From assembly GCF_023721715.1 (NCBI RefSeq), contig NZ_JAMDLG010000001.1, positions 313,889-377,888 of the forward strand: a stretch of DNA of 64,000 nucleotides, given 5' to 3'. The number at the start of each line of letters is the position of its first letter. Position 1 is the stretch's first letter. The notes beneath the pieces were generated by a model. That model was not told the origin of the DNA, did not search any database, and was given only the letters and a program-made list of their open reading frames with translations. The translations under genes were made by a program, and so were the position numbers. Positions 1 to 7,845 of the stretch are shown here, piece after piece. Source of the DNA: Parasegetibacter sp. NRK P23 (GTDB taxonomy: Bacteria; Bacteroidota; Bacteroidia; Chitinophagales; Chitinophagaceae).

Positions 1-147
1 GTGAAGTTCCCCGATAGCATTGAAGAAATTACAGGGAAACCAGTGGAAATACCAGGCTCGGTAGCAGGTATCATGAAGCTGGAAAAGAAAAGTATAGAGC
101 TGGATGCTACATCTGATGCGCTGAAAAGCTGGTTGCTGAACCGATAA
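1..147 (+). CDS. C-terminal end of an unidentified protein (partial)
   Basis: An open frame enters from the window edge and ends at a TAA at 145-147, giving 48 residues. The first codon is GTG, but nothing shows it is a start, so this is treated as the tail of a longer gene. The peptide is mixed charged and hydrophobic (ends ALKSWLLNR) and I recognise no motif. It converges with the minus-strand gene ending at 171, with only 23 nt between the stops. Confidence 0.5.
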   Translation: MKFPDSIEEITGKPVEIPGSVAGIMKLEKKSIELDATSDALKSWLLNR

Positions 148-170
148 TTTTTTTCGTTGATGCAGCCCCG

Positions 171-1517
171 TTACCTGCACGGGGTTTGCATCAGCGGAAT
201 AAATCTTGTAGTGTAGAGGTTCATCTTATGGTGGAACAATTGTTTGGGATCGTCCCTGAACTTACGATCTAGAAATACTGCTTCTTCCAGTATCTTGTCC
301 ATCGTGATGATGCGCTGCGCGGCACACGCGGATGCCTTTCTGGCTTTATCCGCATTTTCAGCGGACAATCCTCCTTTCAACAATTTCTTTTCGTTTTCAA
401 TCTTCACTTTTTTCATTTCCAGTTGCGCGATCTCAAACACCTGATTGCCGGAGGTGGCTGCGAACACATTCTCCCGGAGTACCGTCATATCGCCCTCTTT
501 TTCCGCCACTTTCGAAGCTTTGCTGGCTGTCCCCTTCTGCATCTCCTCTTTTTTCCGGACGATCGCTTTTTTAATGGAAAGCAGTTCTTCATCCATCTGC
601 CGCAAGTGCTCACTATTCGGCGCAGACGAAATATTTTCACGCCTTCTCCTCAATTCCGTTTCCCTGCGTTCAAGGGCTGCATTCTGCCGGATGCTGTCCT
701 TCTGCATGGCGGTTAAAAAGCCGGATATTTTCTGGTCCGCTTTTTCCTGGTAAGTCTGGTAAACGGTTCCATCAAAAGTGAAATGCACATCTTCTATCTT
801 CACCAATCGCGCCACATAACCATCACTCTCCCAACCGGCGAGTAATTGTGTTCTTCCTTCCAGGAAAATAAATCCGATCCCGAACACGCTCAGTATCATC
901 AACTGGTGATCCGGATTAATTTCCTGTCCCGGGTTATCGGCCAGCAACGCATTCATGTGTCCACCTTCCATGTTCACGCCCTGGTAGCGGATCGCGCTGT
1001 GTTGTTCTTTGTCGCCGATCTTTACCTTGTCGCCGGTGGGTTCAAAATAATCCTTAAAGTGTTCGGTATTGCGCAGGTCTTCCAGGTATTGCGGGATAAA
1101 ACCGGGGCCCTCTTTCAATACGCTGGCTAGTTTTGTTTTATCTCCGAACAGTTGGTAAGCGAAATGATTACCGTCATTCATTTTGATGGCGAACTCCAGG
1201 GTGCTGTATGCTTTTCCCATTTGTTTCGCCACATCTTTATCGTAGCCAGTCAACCCGGTTTTAGTGCTCAGGTAGAAATAAGAGGAGATGTTCACCTCGC
1301 TTGTTTTTGCCGTGAAGTATATCTTCTTATTGAAGTTGAAAGTTTGCCTTAATTGAAAAGGATTTTTCTTGGCGGAATCCACACCGTACATTTCCCATTT
1401 ATCTGCAAGGGCGAAAAGCCTTTCCCGGTCCGCATCCGAAAGAGAATCGGGATCAGCCTGGGCCAATGACACTGAAGCACGTATTATAACGGTAATGAAT
1501 AGCAGCAATAAGCGCAT
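171..1517 (-). CDS. Secreted protein of unknown function with a coiled coil
   Basis: 448 residues from an ATG at 1517. Residues 1-21 form a signal peptide (hydrophobic run, then SLAQA), so the protein is probably periplasmic or surface-exposed. Residues 265-390 are rich in E, K, R and Q with heptad-like spacing, consistent with a coiled coil. No catalytic motif or known family is recognised. The gene starts 9 nt after the stop of the OmpA-like gene at 1527, so the two are very probably one transcript. An envelope-linked role with that neighbour is inference from context only. Confidence 0.7.
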   Translation of the reverse strand: MRLLLLFITVIIRASVSLAQADPDSLSDADRERLFALADKWEMYGVDSAKKNPFQLRQTFNFNKKIYFTAKTSEVNISSYFYLSTKTGLTGYDKDVAKQMGKAYSTLEFAIKMNDGNHFAYQLFGDKTKLASVLKEGPGFIPQYLEDLRNTEHFKDYFEPTGDKVKIGDKEQHSAIRYQGVNMEGGHMNALLADNPGQEINPDHQLMILSVFGIGFIFLEGRTQLLAGWESDGYVARLVKIEDVHFTFDGTVYQTYQEKADQKISGFLTAMQKDSIRQNAALERRETELRRRRENISSAPNSEHLRQMDEELLSIKKAIVRKKEEMQKGTASKASKVAEKEGDMTVLRENVFAATSGNQVFEIAQLEMKKVKIENEKKLLKGGLSAENADKARKASACAAQRIITMDKILEEAVFLDRKFRDDPKQLFHHKMNLYTTRFIPLMQTPCR

Positions 1518-1526
1518 AAACGATAT

Positions 1527-2801
1527 TTACTGAATTTTTCTGAACTCCACCCTTCTGTTCTTTCTTTTGCCTTCTTCGGTGGTGTTTGGGGCCGTAGGCG
1601 CTTCTTCCCCTCTTCCTTTTATAGACAGGTTCTTTTCAGGTACAGCACATTGCTGGACGAGGAATTTCTTCACACTGCCTGCCCTTTGTTCGGAAAGTAG
1701 TTTATTCTTCGCGGCATCGCCATCGCTATCGGTATGACCTACTACTTCAAAAGCAGCATTGCTCTCTTTCAGTACCGAACCAATTTTTCGGAGCAATTCA
1801 TAAGAATCAGCAGACAGCTCCGCGGAACCGGATGCGAAAAGAATATTACTCGTGCTGAAAAGCCCATCTTCCAGTAACTGTGCACGGAGGTCCTTTTCAA
1901 TTGCGGTGATCTTTATGTTCTGAAGAATGAACTGGTGGCCCTCTTCCTTCTTAGTTCCGTTCAGCCTGAAATTCACGAAACCCGCTTTGAAGCCGGAAAG
2001 CAATTCGGGACTATCCACTACTTTTTCCCCGTTGATGAACAAACGAAGCCGGTTGCCATTCACCAATGCCACGAACCGGGCTGTTTGTTCCACGATGTTG
2101 TTCTTTATGTCGAAGGGTACTTTCTCTTTGATTTCGTACTGCGCTTTTTTATTGAATACATCCAGTTGATGCTCTTTTGCATCGCCCCATAAACTGAATC
2201 CGAAAGCACCGTACCTGTTCTTCGGGTCATTGTGTTTCAGCGTATTCATTTCCTGCAAATACACGTTAAAATAAGTATTGTACAAACTGGCGGGTACATT
2301 GTGCAGGGTAAGATCGAATTCGAGCGCGAAATTTTCCGGGAGCGATTTCTTCAGCAGGTAGTTACTGTTGGGATATAACAATAAACCTTTGCCGGCATCC
2401 AACGCCATCACTTCGCCGCCCGTACTGCTCACCAGGGAGGCGGGAAGGTCGCCCGAACGGGTGGAAGTAAAATTTTCGTTGAAAAGTATTTCACCATCGA
2501 AAGAAAGTTCCGGATCCTGCTTTCGGCTGTAGGTTCTTGTTGTATTTCCGGATGCCTTTTTTTGAGTGGTCTCTTTTGACGTTGAGGCTGATTCATTTTT
2601 CTTTTTATCCTTCTCCCCTTCTTTTTTCTCCATCTTCTCAAACACTTCATCTACCGCTTCGCCCGTTTTCTGAGACACTTTCGATTGTACTTTCCGTTCC
2701 GCGGTTCTTTCCACGTTTTTCTTCATTCTGTTGAGCACCTGCGCTTCCGCGAAAAGCGGTACTGTTCCCACCAGGAGAACCAAAGCAAATAACTTTTTCA
2801 T
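1527..2801 (-). CDS. OmpA-family outer membrane/peptidoglycan-binding protein
   Basis: 424 residues. Signal peptide at 1-20 (MKKLF start, cut after AEA). Residues 22-95 are highly charged (K/E-rich). A central beta-rich region at about 100-300 resembles a LamG/jelly-roll fold, but this is only a guess from pattern. The C-terminal OmpA domain at about 315-424 carries the GHTDSDG signature followed by LSEQRA, the usual peptidoglycan (diaminopimelate)-binding loop region. Proteins of this type anchor outer membrane complexes to the wall. First gene of a two-gene unit with the secreted coiled-coil protein downstream. Confidence 0.8.
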   Translation of the reverse strand: MKKLFALVLLVGTVPLFAEAQVLNRMKKNVERTAERKVQSKVSQKTGEAVDEVFEKMEKKEGEKDKKKNESASTSKETTQKKASGNTTRTYSRKQDPELSFDGEILFNENFTSTRSGDLPASLVSSTGGEVMALDAGKGLLLYPNSNYLLKKSLPENFALEFDLTLHNVPASLYNTYFNVYLQEMNTLKHNDPKNRYGAFGFSLWGDAKEHQLDVFNKKAQYEIKEKVPFDIKNNIVEQTARFVALVNGNRLRLFINGEKVVDSPELLSGFKAGFVNFRLNGTKKEEGHQFILQNIKITAIEKDLRAQLLEDGLFSTSNILFASGSAELSADSYELLRKIGSVLKESNAAFEVVGHTDSDGDAAKNKLLSEQRAGSVKKFLVQQCAVPEKNLSIKGRGEEAPTAPNTTEEGKRKNRRVEFRKIQ

Positions 2802-2963
2802 GATTTCAGTTTTATATCAGGCTACTAAAGAACCATCCTGGCAAATACAGGCCAGTGCAGTGTTTCAACTAACGAACACCACATATAGAGAAGTATGAAA
2901 AACGAATGTAAGCAGGTATGTAAGTACCTGTTTGTAAAAAACCGAACTAAAATTTCAGGCAGC

Positions 2964-3806
2964 TTATTCGGACACCTTGGTAAGATAGGGCCCGTTCCGG
3001 ATCAGGTCCATCAGCAGATGGAAATTTTCCAGTTGGAAGGAGGAAGGCGCTTCGCCGCAGAATTTTTTAAAGTCTTTATTAAAATGCGCCGCATCGTAAT
3101 AATTGAACAGCGCGGTAATGAATGCGAGATCATGCTGCCCCTTGTGTTTGGAAAATTCTAGAAACATATTGTTGAAACGTATGATCCGCGCGTAGGCACC
3201 GGGAGAAAGACCGACTTTCTTTTTGAACTGGATCTGGAGGTATCTTTCGCTGATGGGCAACTTCGCACATATATCAGCGGTAGTAAGGCATCCTTTTGTT
3301 CTGAAAATTTCCGCCAGGGCCATTTCCACAATATCTTCCTCAAAAGTAATACCCGCAGAAACCGATTCCAGGAAGGAGATCAACGCATTTTTTCTTGCGG
3401 AAAGATCATCGAGTAAGGTGTACTGCTCCCTGAAAACAAGGAACGCTTCACCCCATATTTCGGTGGGATTCTGCAAGGTATTGGTGAAGCCGGTGCAATC
3501 CTTTCTCAAAAAATACCAGATCGCCGTAGGTTTGAGCGCGGCCCCCACAATACCACATAACGGCGGAGAAGCGGTAAGCGTATAACTCACGGTTTGTTGT
3601 CCTACCACATAAAAAGGCGGGAGCGCTCCATTGAGCACGGCACTCTTAATGTTCCAGCAGCCCGCATACTGGCAGCCGAAAACGCCGGTTCCGGAGGGCA
3701 TCAGCAATTCCGGAAGCGGTGTGGCGGTATCAGCAGAAACCTCCATCACGTAGAGGAAGGATACAAAATCCTTTAAAGATGGCGGCGCTTCAAACTGTTG
3801 GTACAT
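2964..3806 (-). CDS. AraC-family transcriptional regulator
   Basis: 280 residues from an ATG at 3806. The C-terminal part, about 165-265, has the double helix-turn-helix layout of AraC/XylS proteins: TTADICAKLPISERYLQIQF for the first helix pair, then GLSPGAYARIIRFN and an FYxxAHFNKDFK-like segment (FNYYDAAHFNKDFKKFCG). The N-terminal 150 residues would be the sensor domain seen in Bacteroidota AraC proteins with a small beta-barrel. The ligand is unknown. It is transcribed divergently from the ATP-grasp operon that starts at 3986, so that operon is a plausible target, but no operator was identified. Confidence 0.85.
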   Translation of the reverse strand: MYQQFEAPPSLKDFVSFLYVMEVSADTATPLPELLMPSGTGVFGCQYAGCWNIKSAVLNGALPPFYVVGQQTVSYTLTASPPLCGIVGAALKPTAIWYFLRKDCTGFTNTLQNPTEIWGEAFLVFREQYTLLDDLSARKNALISFLESVSAGITFEEDIVEMALAEIFRTKGCLTTADICAKLPISERYLQIQFKKKVGLSPGAYARIIRFNNMFLEFSKHKGQHDLAFITALFNYYDAAHFNKDFKKFCGEAPSSFQLENFHLLMDLIRNGPYLTKVSE

Positions 3807-3917
3807 AAACTGATATTAAGGATACGCGAACACATTGGGTCGGCAGCCAATTATTGCTTCATCCCAAAAATACCTATCCCTGTTTTAATTGCCGATGTAA
3901 TTTATTCGTATATTTAG

Positions 3918-3960
3918 AAAGGTTGCTTGCCAGTACTTTATCTACTGGCAGGCAACCTTT
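3918..3960 (+). terminator. 18-bp hairpin in the leader of the ATP-grasp operon (terminator or attenuator-like)
   Basis: Arms 3918-3935 and 3943-3960 are complementary over 18 positions with one G-U pair, around a 7-nt loop, and are followed by TTGTTTT. No plus-strand gene lies immediately upstream that would need a terminator. The hairpin sits 25 nt before the ATG at 3986, just after a TATATTTA element (3910-3917) that is one base from the Bacteroidota -7 consensus. An attenuator or mRNA-stabilising leader is possible. Confidence 0.5.
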
Positions 3961-3985
3961 TTGTTTTACCAAAACCCGACCGCTT

Positions 3986-5434
3986 ATGAATGGAGACGCG
4001 CTCTTCAAAGAATACCCGCTGCTCAGGGAAATATGGGACGAAATGAACGACCAGGGCAACGTGCGCCCCCATTACCAGAACCTCTTCCAGCAACTGCGCG
4101 GCACCACACTGGATACGCTCCGCACCAAAGACACGCTGGCAGGGGAACTTTTTATGAACCAGGGCATCACCTTCACGGTATATAACGACAATACCGGTAT
4201 CGAACGCATTTTCCCCTTCGATATCATTCCCCGCATCATCACCTCCTCTGAATGGGCCCACATTGAAGCGGGCATCCGCCAGCGTATTACGGCGCTGAAC
4301 CATTTCCTGAACGATATCTATTCCAACCAGCAGATCATTAAAGACGGCGTTATTCCCGCCGCGCTCATCTCTTCCTGCAGCCAGTTCACCCGGGAAGTTT
4401 TCGGAATCAAAGTACCGCACGATATCCATGTACATATTGCGGGCATCGACCTGATCCGTGACAACGACGGTACATTCTATATTCTGGAAGACAACCTCCG
4501 CACGCCTTCCGGCGTTTCCTACATGCTCGAGAACCGCGAGGTAACCAAACGCATTTTCCCCGATGTGCTGGCCACGAACAATGTGCGGATGATCAACAAC
4601 TACCCGTTGCTGCTGCACGAAATACTGAACGCGCATTCCCCCCGTGCCATCAGTAAACCTACTGTGGTGATTCTTACGCCCGGCGTATTCAACTCGGCGT
4701 ACTATGAACACAGTTTCCTAGCCCGACAGATGGGGATTCCACTGGTGGAAGGAAAAGACCTGGTGGTGAACAACCATATCGTGTATATGAAAACCACGCA
4801 CGGTTTGGAAAGAGTGGATGTGATTTACAGAAGGATAGACGATGAATTCATTGATCCCCTGGAATTCAGGCCCGATAGTTTATTGGGTGTTCCCGGCATC
4901 ATCAGCGCTTACCGCAAAGGGAATGTGGCGCTCATCAACGCCGTGGGCAATGGGGTGGCCGATGACAAAGCCGTGTATTCTTATGTCCCGGCGATGATCC
5001 GTTATTACCTGAATGAAGATCCGATCCTGCCGAATGTGCCCACTTACCAATTGAGCGATCCGGAACAACGGGATCATGTTTTTAAGAACATTCATAAAAT
5101 GGTGATCAAACGTACCGACCAGTCGGGCGGTTATGGCATGGTGATGGGCAATACCGCCACCGAAGCGGAACTGGAAAAAGTGAAGCTGGATATTCTTCAG
5201 CAACCTCGTGAATTCATCGCCCAGCCGATCATTCGTTTATCCACCGTGCCCTGCTTCCTGAACGGCACTTTCCAGCCACGCCATGTGGACCTCCGTCCGT
5301 ACGCGTTGTGTGGTCCCGACGGTATCCATATTGTTCCCGGCGGACTCACCCGTGTGGCGCTCCGCGAAGGATCGCTGGTGGTGAACTCCTCGCAGGGCGG
5401 TGGAAGCAAAGACACCTGGATCATTGACCTGTAA
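3986..5434 (+). CDS. Circularly permuted type 2 ATP-grasp protein
   Basis: 482 residues from the ATG at 3986. The frame stays open 44 codons further upstream, but that stretch reads through the leader hairpin and is not protein-like. The protein matches the family of permuted ATP-grasp enzymes formerly DUF404/DUF407. Seen motifs include FYILEDNLRTPSGVSYMLENR near residues 170-190, VIKRTDQSGGYGM in the C-terminal half, and a final glycine-rich NSSQGGGSKDTW. Family members are predicted to form amide or peptide bonds using ATP. It is followed 38 nt later by an alpha-E gene and then a transglutaminase, a trio often found together and proposed to make or modify a peptide. The substrate is unknown. 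Confidence 0.85.
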   Translation: MNGDALFKEYPLLREIWDEMNDQGNVRPHYQNLFQQLRGTTLDTLRTKDTLAGELFMNQGITFTVYNDNTGIERIFPFDIIPRIITSSEWAHIEAGIRQRITALNHFLNDIYSNQQIIKDGVIPAALISSCSQFTREVFGIKVPHDIHVHIAGIDLIRDNDGTFYILEDNLRTPSGVSYMLENREVTKRIFPDVLATNNVRMINNYPLLLHEILNAHSPRAISKPTVVILTPGVFNSAYYEHSFLARQMGIPLVEGKDLVVNNHIVYMKTTHGLERVDVIYRRIDDEFIDPLEFRPDSLLGVPGIISAYRKGNVALINAVGNGVADDKAVYSYVPAMIRYYLNEDPILPNVPTYQLSDPEQRDHVFKNIHKMVIKRTDQSGGYGMVMGNTATEAELEKVKLDILQQPREFIAQPIIRLSTVPCFLNGTFQPRHVDLRPYALCGPDGIHIVPGGLTRVALREGSLVVNSSQGGGSKDTWIIDL

Positions 5435-5472
5435 AGAATTGCGCCCTGAATTGTAAACTTTGAAACGAAGCT

Positions 5473-6414
5473 ATGCTCAGTAGAATTGCCGATGCCCTTT
5501 TCTGGATGAACCGCTATATGGAACGCGCCGAAGGATTGCTGCGCACCGTACGCACCAACTATATCCTGTCGCTGGATAAAAGTCCTTATGGTGTGCATTC
5601 CTGGCGCCCAGTACTTAAAATATTCGCCTCTCTTTCCGAAGAAGAATTGCAGGCCATAGAATACAATACTTCGAAAAGCGTGTACTATCTCTGCATGGAA
5701 AAGCAGAACCCAAACTCCCTGCAACAGATCATCGCCAAAGCCCGGGAGAATGCCCGTGGCATACAGGACAACATCACCAAAGAAGTGTGGGAACAGGTGA
5801 ACCAGTTGTACCACCTCATGAACCAGCCACAAACGGAAAAGATCATTGCCGGGGAAGACCCGATGCCGGTGATCGATAAACTACTGAACGGAACGCTCCA
5901 GTTTGTGGGCGTGGTGGATACCACCATGTCGCGCGATATGAGCTGGAGTTTCATGAATATGGGCAAACTCCTTGAAAGGTGTTTGCTCACCATCGAAACC
6001 ATGTTGTCCCATTTCGGTAACATCGACTTCAACCTCAGTTCGAGGAAAGATATTCTCTATTGGAGAAGCTTACTCTTTTCCCTCTCCGGGTATGAACTTT
6101 ACCTGAAAACCTACCGGCTTTCGGAGCAGAACAACCATATCCTCCAGATGCTGGTTTTTAACACCGATTTTCCCCGTTCCATCCGTTATTGCTTCGACCG
6201 CATGGAGAAATACCTGGTTGACGTGCTGGCGAAGAACAATCCTGAACAAAAGGATCGTCTCCTGCGCCAGTTCGGCAAAATGAACAGCCTTGTACTCTAC
6301 GCAGATGCCAGCGATATCAAAGACCACGAAGTGCGTGATTTCCTGTGCAACATCAGGGCATCATTATTGTACTTTTACCAGCAACTGGGTCAAACGTTCT
6401 TTTCTTACACTTAA
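5473..6414 (+). CDS. Alpha-E domain protein (DUF403 family)
   Basis: 313 residues. It begins with the typical MLSRIADALFWMNRYMERAE segment of alpha-E proteins, in which conserved E and R residues line a helical bundle. The protein is almost wholly helical, with no membrane span or signal peptide. The family has no proven biochemical role. It nearly always sits beside a permuted ATP-grasp gene, as here (38 nt downstream of it), and ends 17 nt before the transglutaminase start, so the three genes form one operon. It is likely a partner or second catalytic unit of the ATP-grasp protein. Confidence 0.85.
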   Translation: MLSRIADALFWMNRYMERAEGLLRTVRTNYILSLDKSPYGVHSWRPVLKIFASLSEEELQAIEYNTSKSVYYLCMEKQNPNSLQQIIAKARENARGIQDNITKEVWEQVNQLYHLMNQPQTEKIIAGEDPMPVIDKLLNGTLQFVGVVDTTMSRDMSWSFMNMGKLLERCLLTIETMLSHFGNIDFNLSSRKDILYWRSLLFSLSGYELYLKTYRLSEQNNHILQMLVFNTDFPRSIRYCFDRMEKYLVDVLAKNNPEQKDRLLRQFGKMNSLVLYADASDIKDHEVRDFLCNIRASLLYFYQQLGQTFFSYT

Positions 6415-6431
6415 TCTCAGCCCCTTCCATT

Positions 6432-7364
6432 ATGCCTGTTTTCAAAATTCACCATATCACCCGTTACGAATACGACCGCCCCGTAACGGAAAGCATGAAC
6501 GCCATACGAAAATACCCGCTGAACGTGCCCGGACAGGAAACGCTCCAGCACGACCTGCACATCACACATTCACCAGATGTGTTCAGTTTCGTGGATTATT
6601 TCGGGAACCGAACCGGGATCTTCAACATCCTTCAACCCCATCGCGAACTCACGATCGAGAGCCGCATGATTGTGCGCACTACCGGTCCCAGTGATCCGGC
6701 TATCGGCTACATGGGCGGTTTCCACCAGTTGGAGAGCGACAAAGCCGGAAATCTGCTCCTGCTGGAACTCAGCCAGAAAGAACAGATCAAAGCAGAAAAA
6801 AAGATCACGGCAATAGCCGGAATCATACTGAATCCGCAGGATAGTGTAGCCGCCACCGTTATGAACTGCTGCAACTATATCTTCTCGGAGTTCAGTTACA
6901 TCAAAGGCATCACGGATGTGGAAACCACTGTGGATGATATCCTGGAGCACCGTTCCGGCGTATGCCAGGATTTCGCGCACCTGATGTTGCAGATATTACG
7001 TTCTCTGAAGATCCCCGCCCGCTATGTGAGCGGTTATATCTGTCCGAACAAGAACGGCATGCGCGGAGAAGGCGCTACGCACGCCTGGGTGGAAGCCTGG
7101 ATTCCGGGACAGGGATGGGCGGGAATCGATCCCACCAACAATGTATGGACCACCAATACCCACGTGAAGCTTGCTACAGGTCGCAACTTCAAGGATTGTA
7201 CGCCTGCGAAGGGCATGTTCCGGGGAAGGGCTTACCAGCGGTTATCCGTATACGTTTCCGTGGGTTATGAAAGCGGCCAGGTATTCGAAGAAATGAACGA
7301 TGTTACCACGAGGTTCAGAGATGCCCCGCCACTGGAAGATGCGGAGGCGCAGCAACAACAGTAG
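6432..7364 (+). CDS. Transglutaminase-like cysteine peptidase/amidase
   Basis: 310 residues from the ATG at 6432. An upstream in-frame extension overlaps alpha-E and is rejected because the family begins with FKIHHITRYEYDRPV. An N-terminal bacterial transglutaminase beta domain (1-110) is followed by the papain-like core. The catalytic triad is visible as Cys178 (SGVCQDFAH), His217 (GATHAWVEAW) and Asp233 (GIDPTN). There is no signal peptide, so it acts in the cytoplasm. In the operon with ATP-grasp and alpha-E proteins it would cut or transfer the peptide-like product, which is an inference from the recurring gene trio. Confidence 0.87.
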   Translation: MPVFKIHHITRYEYDRPVTESMNAIRKYPLNVPGQETLQHDLHITHSPDVFSFVDYFGNRTGIFNILQPHRELTIESRMIVRTTGPSDPAIGYMGGFHQLESDKAGNLLLLELSQKEQIKAEKKITAIAGIILNPQDSVAATVMNCCNYIFSEFSYIKGITDVETTVDDILEHRSGVCQDFAHLMLQILRSLKIPARYVSGYICPNKNGMRGEGATHAWVEAWIPGQGWAGIDPTNNVWTTNTHVKLATGRNFKDCTPAKGMFRGRAYQRLSVYVSVGYESGQVFEEMNDVTTRFRDAPPLEDAEAQQQQ

Positions 7365-7788
7365 AAAGCTTTCCCGTAGTGGCGGTTTGGGGGATCTCTC
7401 TCAAAGGCGCGGAGATATAGGAATGTTTCTCGCAACGGCGCTACGACGCAACGTTTGAGCTGTTGATTTTTTTGAATGGTTGAATTAATGATGTAGCAGT
7501 GAACATAGGTTCATGTAAAAAATGTGTGCACCAAAATATCTTCTTGGCTTCACCTCACAAAACTGAAATGAGGTTCAAGTGAAAAATCCTGTACCCTTTA
7601 CCTGAAGAAAACCTCCAAACTTTCAGCCAAAACAAATTTTATCAACATCAGATTCGCAAATTATCATCGCGTTGCGTCGTAGCATTGCGAGGCACGAAGC
7701 AATTGCGAGAAAATATTCCTCCGCCAGCAAATACCTCAACCACTCTTTGCGTCCCTGCTCCCTTGCGTCTTCGCGTGAAAAATATAAA
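7365..7788. repeat. Gene-free interval with a dispersed inverted repeat
   Basis: No protein-like frame is seen. GCTACGACGCAACG at 7440-7453 reappears inverted as CGTTGCGTCGTAGC at 7670-7683. Each arm is flanked by further TTCTCGCAA / TTGCGAGAA-like sequence (7427-7435 and 7703-7711), so the arms extend imperfectly. Further GC-rich variants follow at 7746-7775. This resembles the short palindromic intergenic repeats common in Bacteroidota genomes. Function unknown. Confidence 0.55.
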
Positions 7789-7822
7789 ATAAAAAAAGGC
7801 CGCTGCTCTTCGCAACGGCCTT
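7789..7822 (-). terminator. Rho-independent terminator after rpoB
   Basis: On the minus strand the arms 7812-7822 and 7796-7806 form an 11-bp stem (AAGGCCGTTGC / GCAGCGGCCTT, one G-U) with a 5-nt loop, followed by a run of T. It lies 24 nt past the rpoB stop, showing that transcription ends here and that rpoC is not co-transcribed. Confidence 0.85.
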
Positions 7823-7845
7823 CATCTTATCTAAGCAAATAATTC

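Noticed and set aside
3854-3985. 44-codon upstream extension of the ATP-grasp protein
   Set aside because: It translates through the leader hairpin, gives a Cys-rich sequence unlike the family, and a good ATG with family-like N-terminus exists at 3986.
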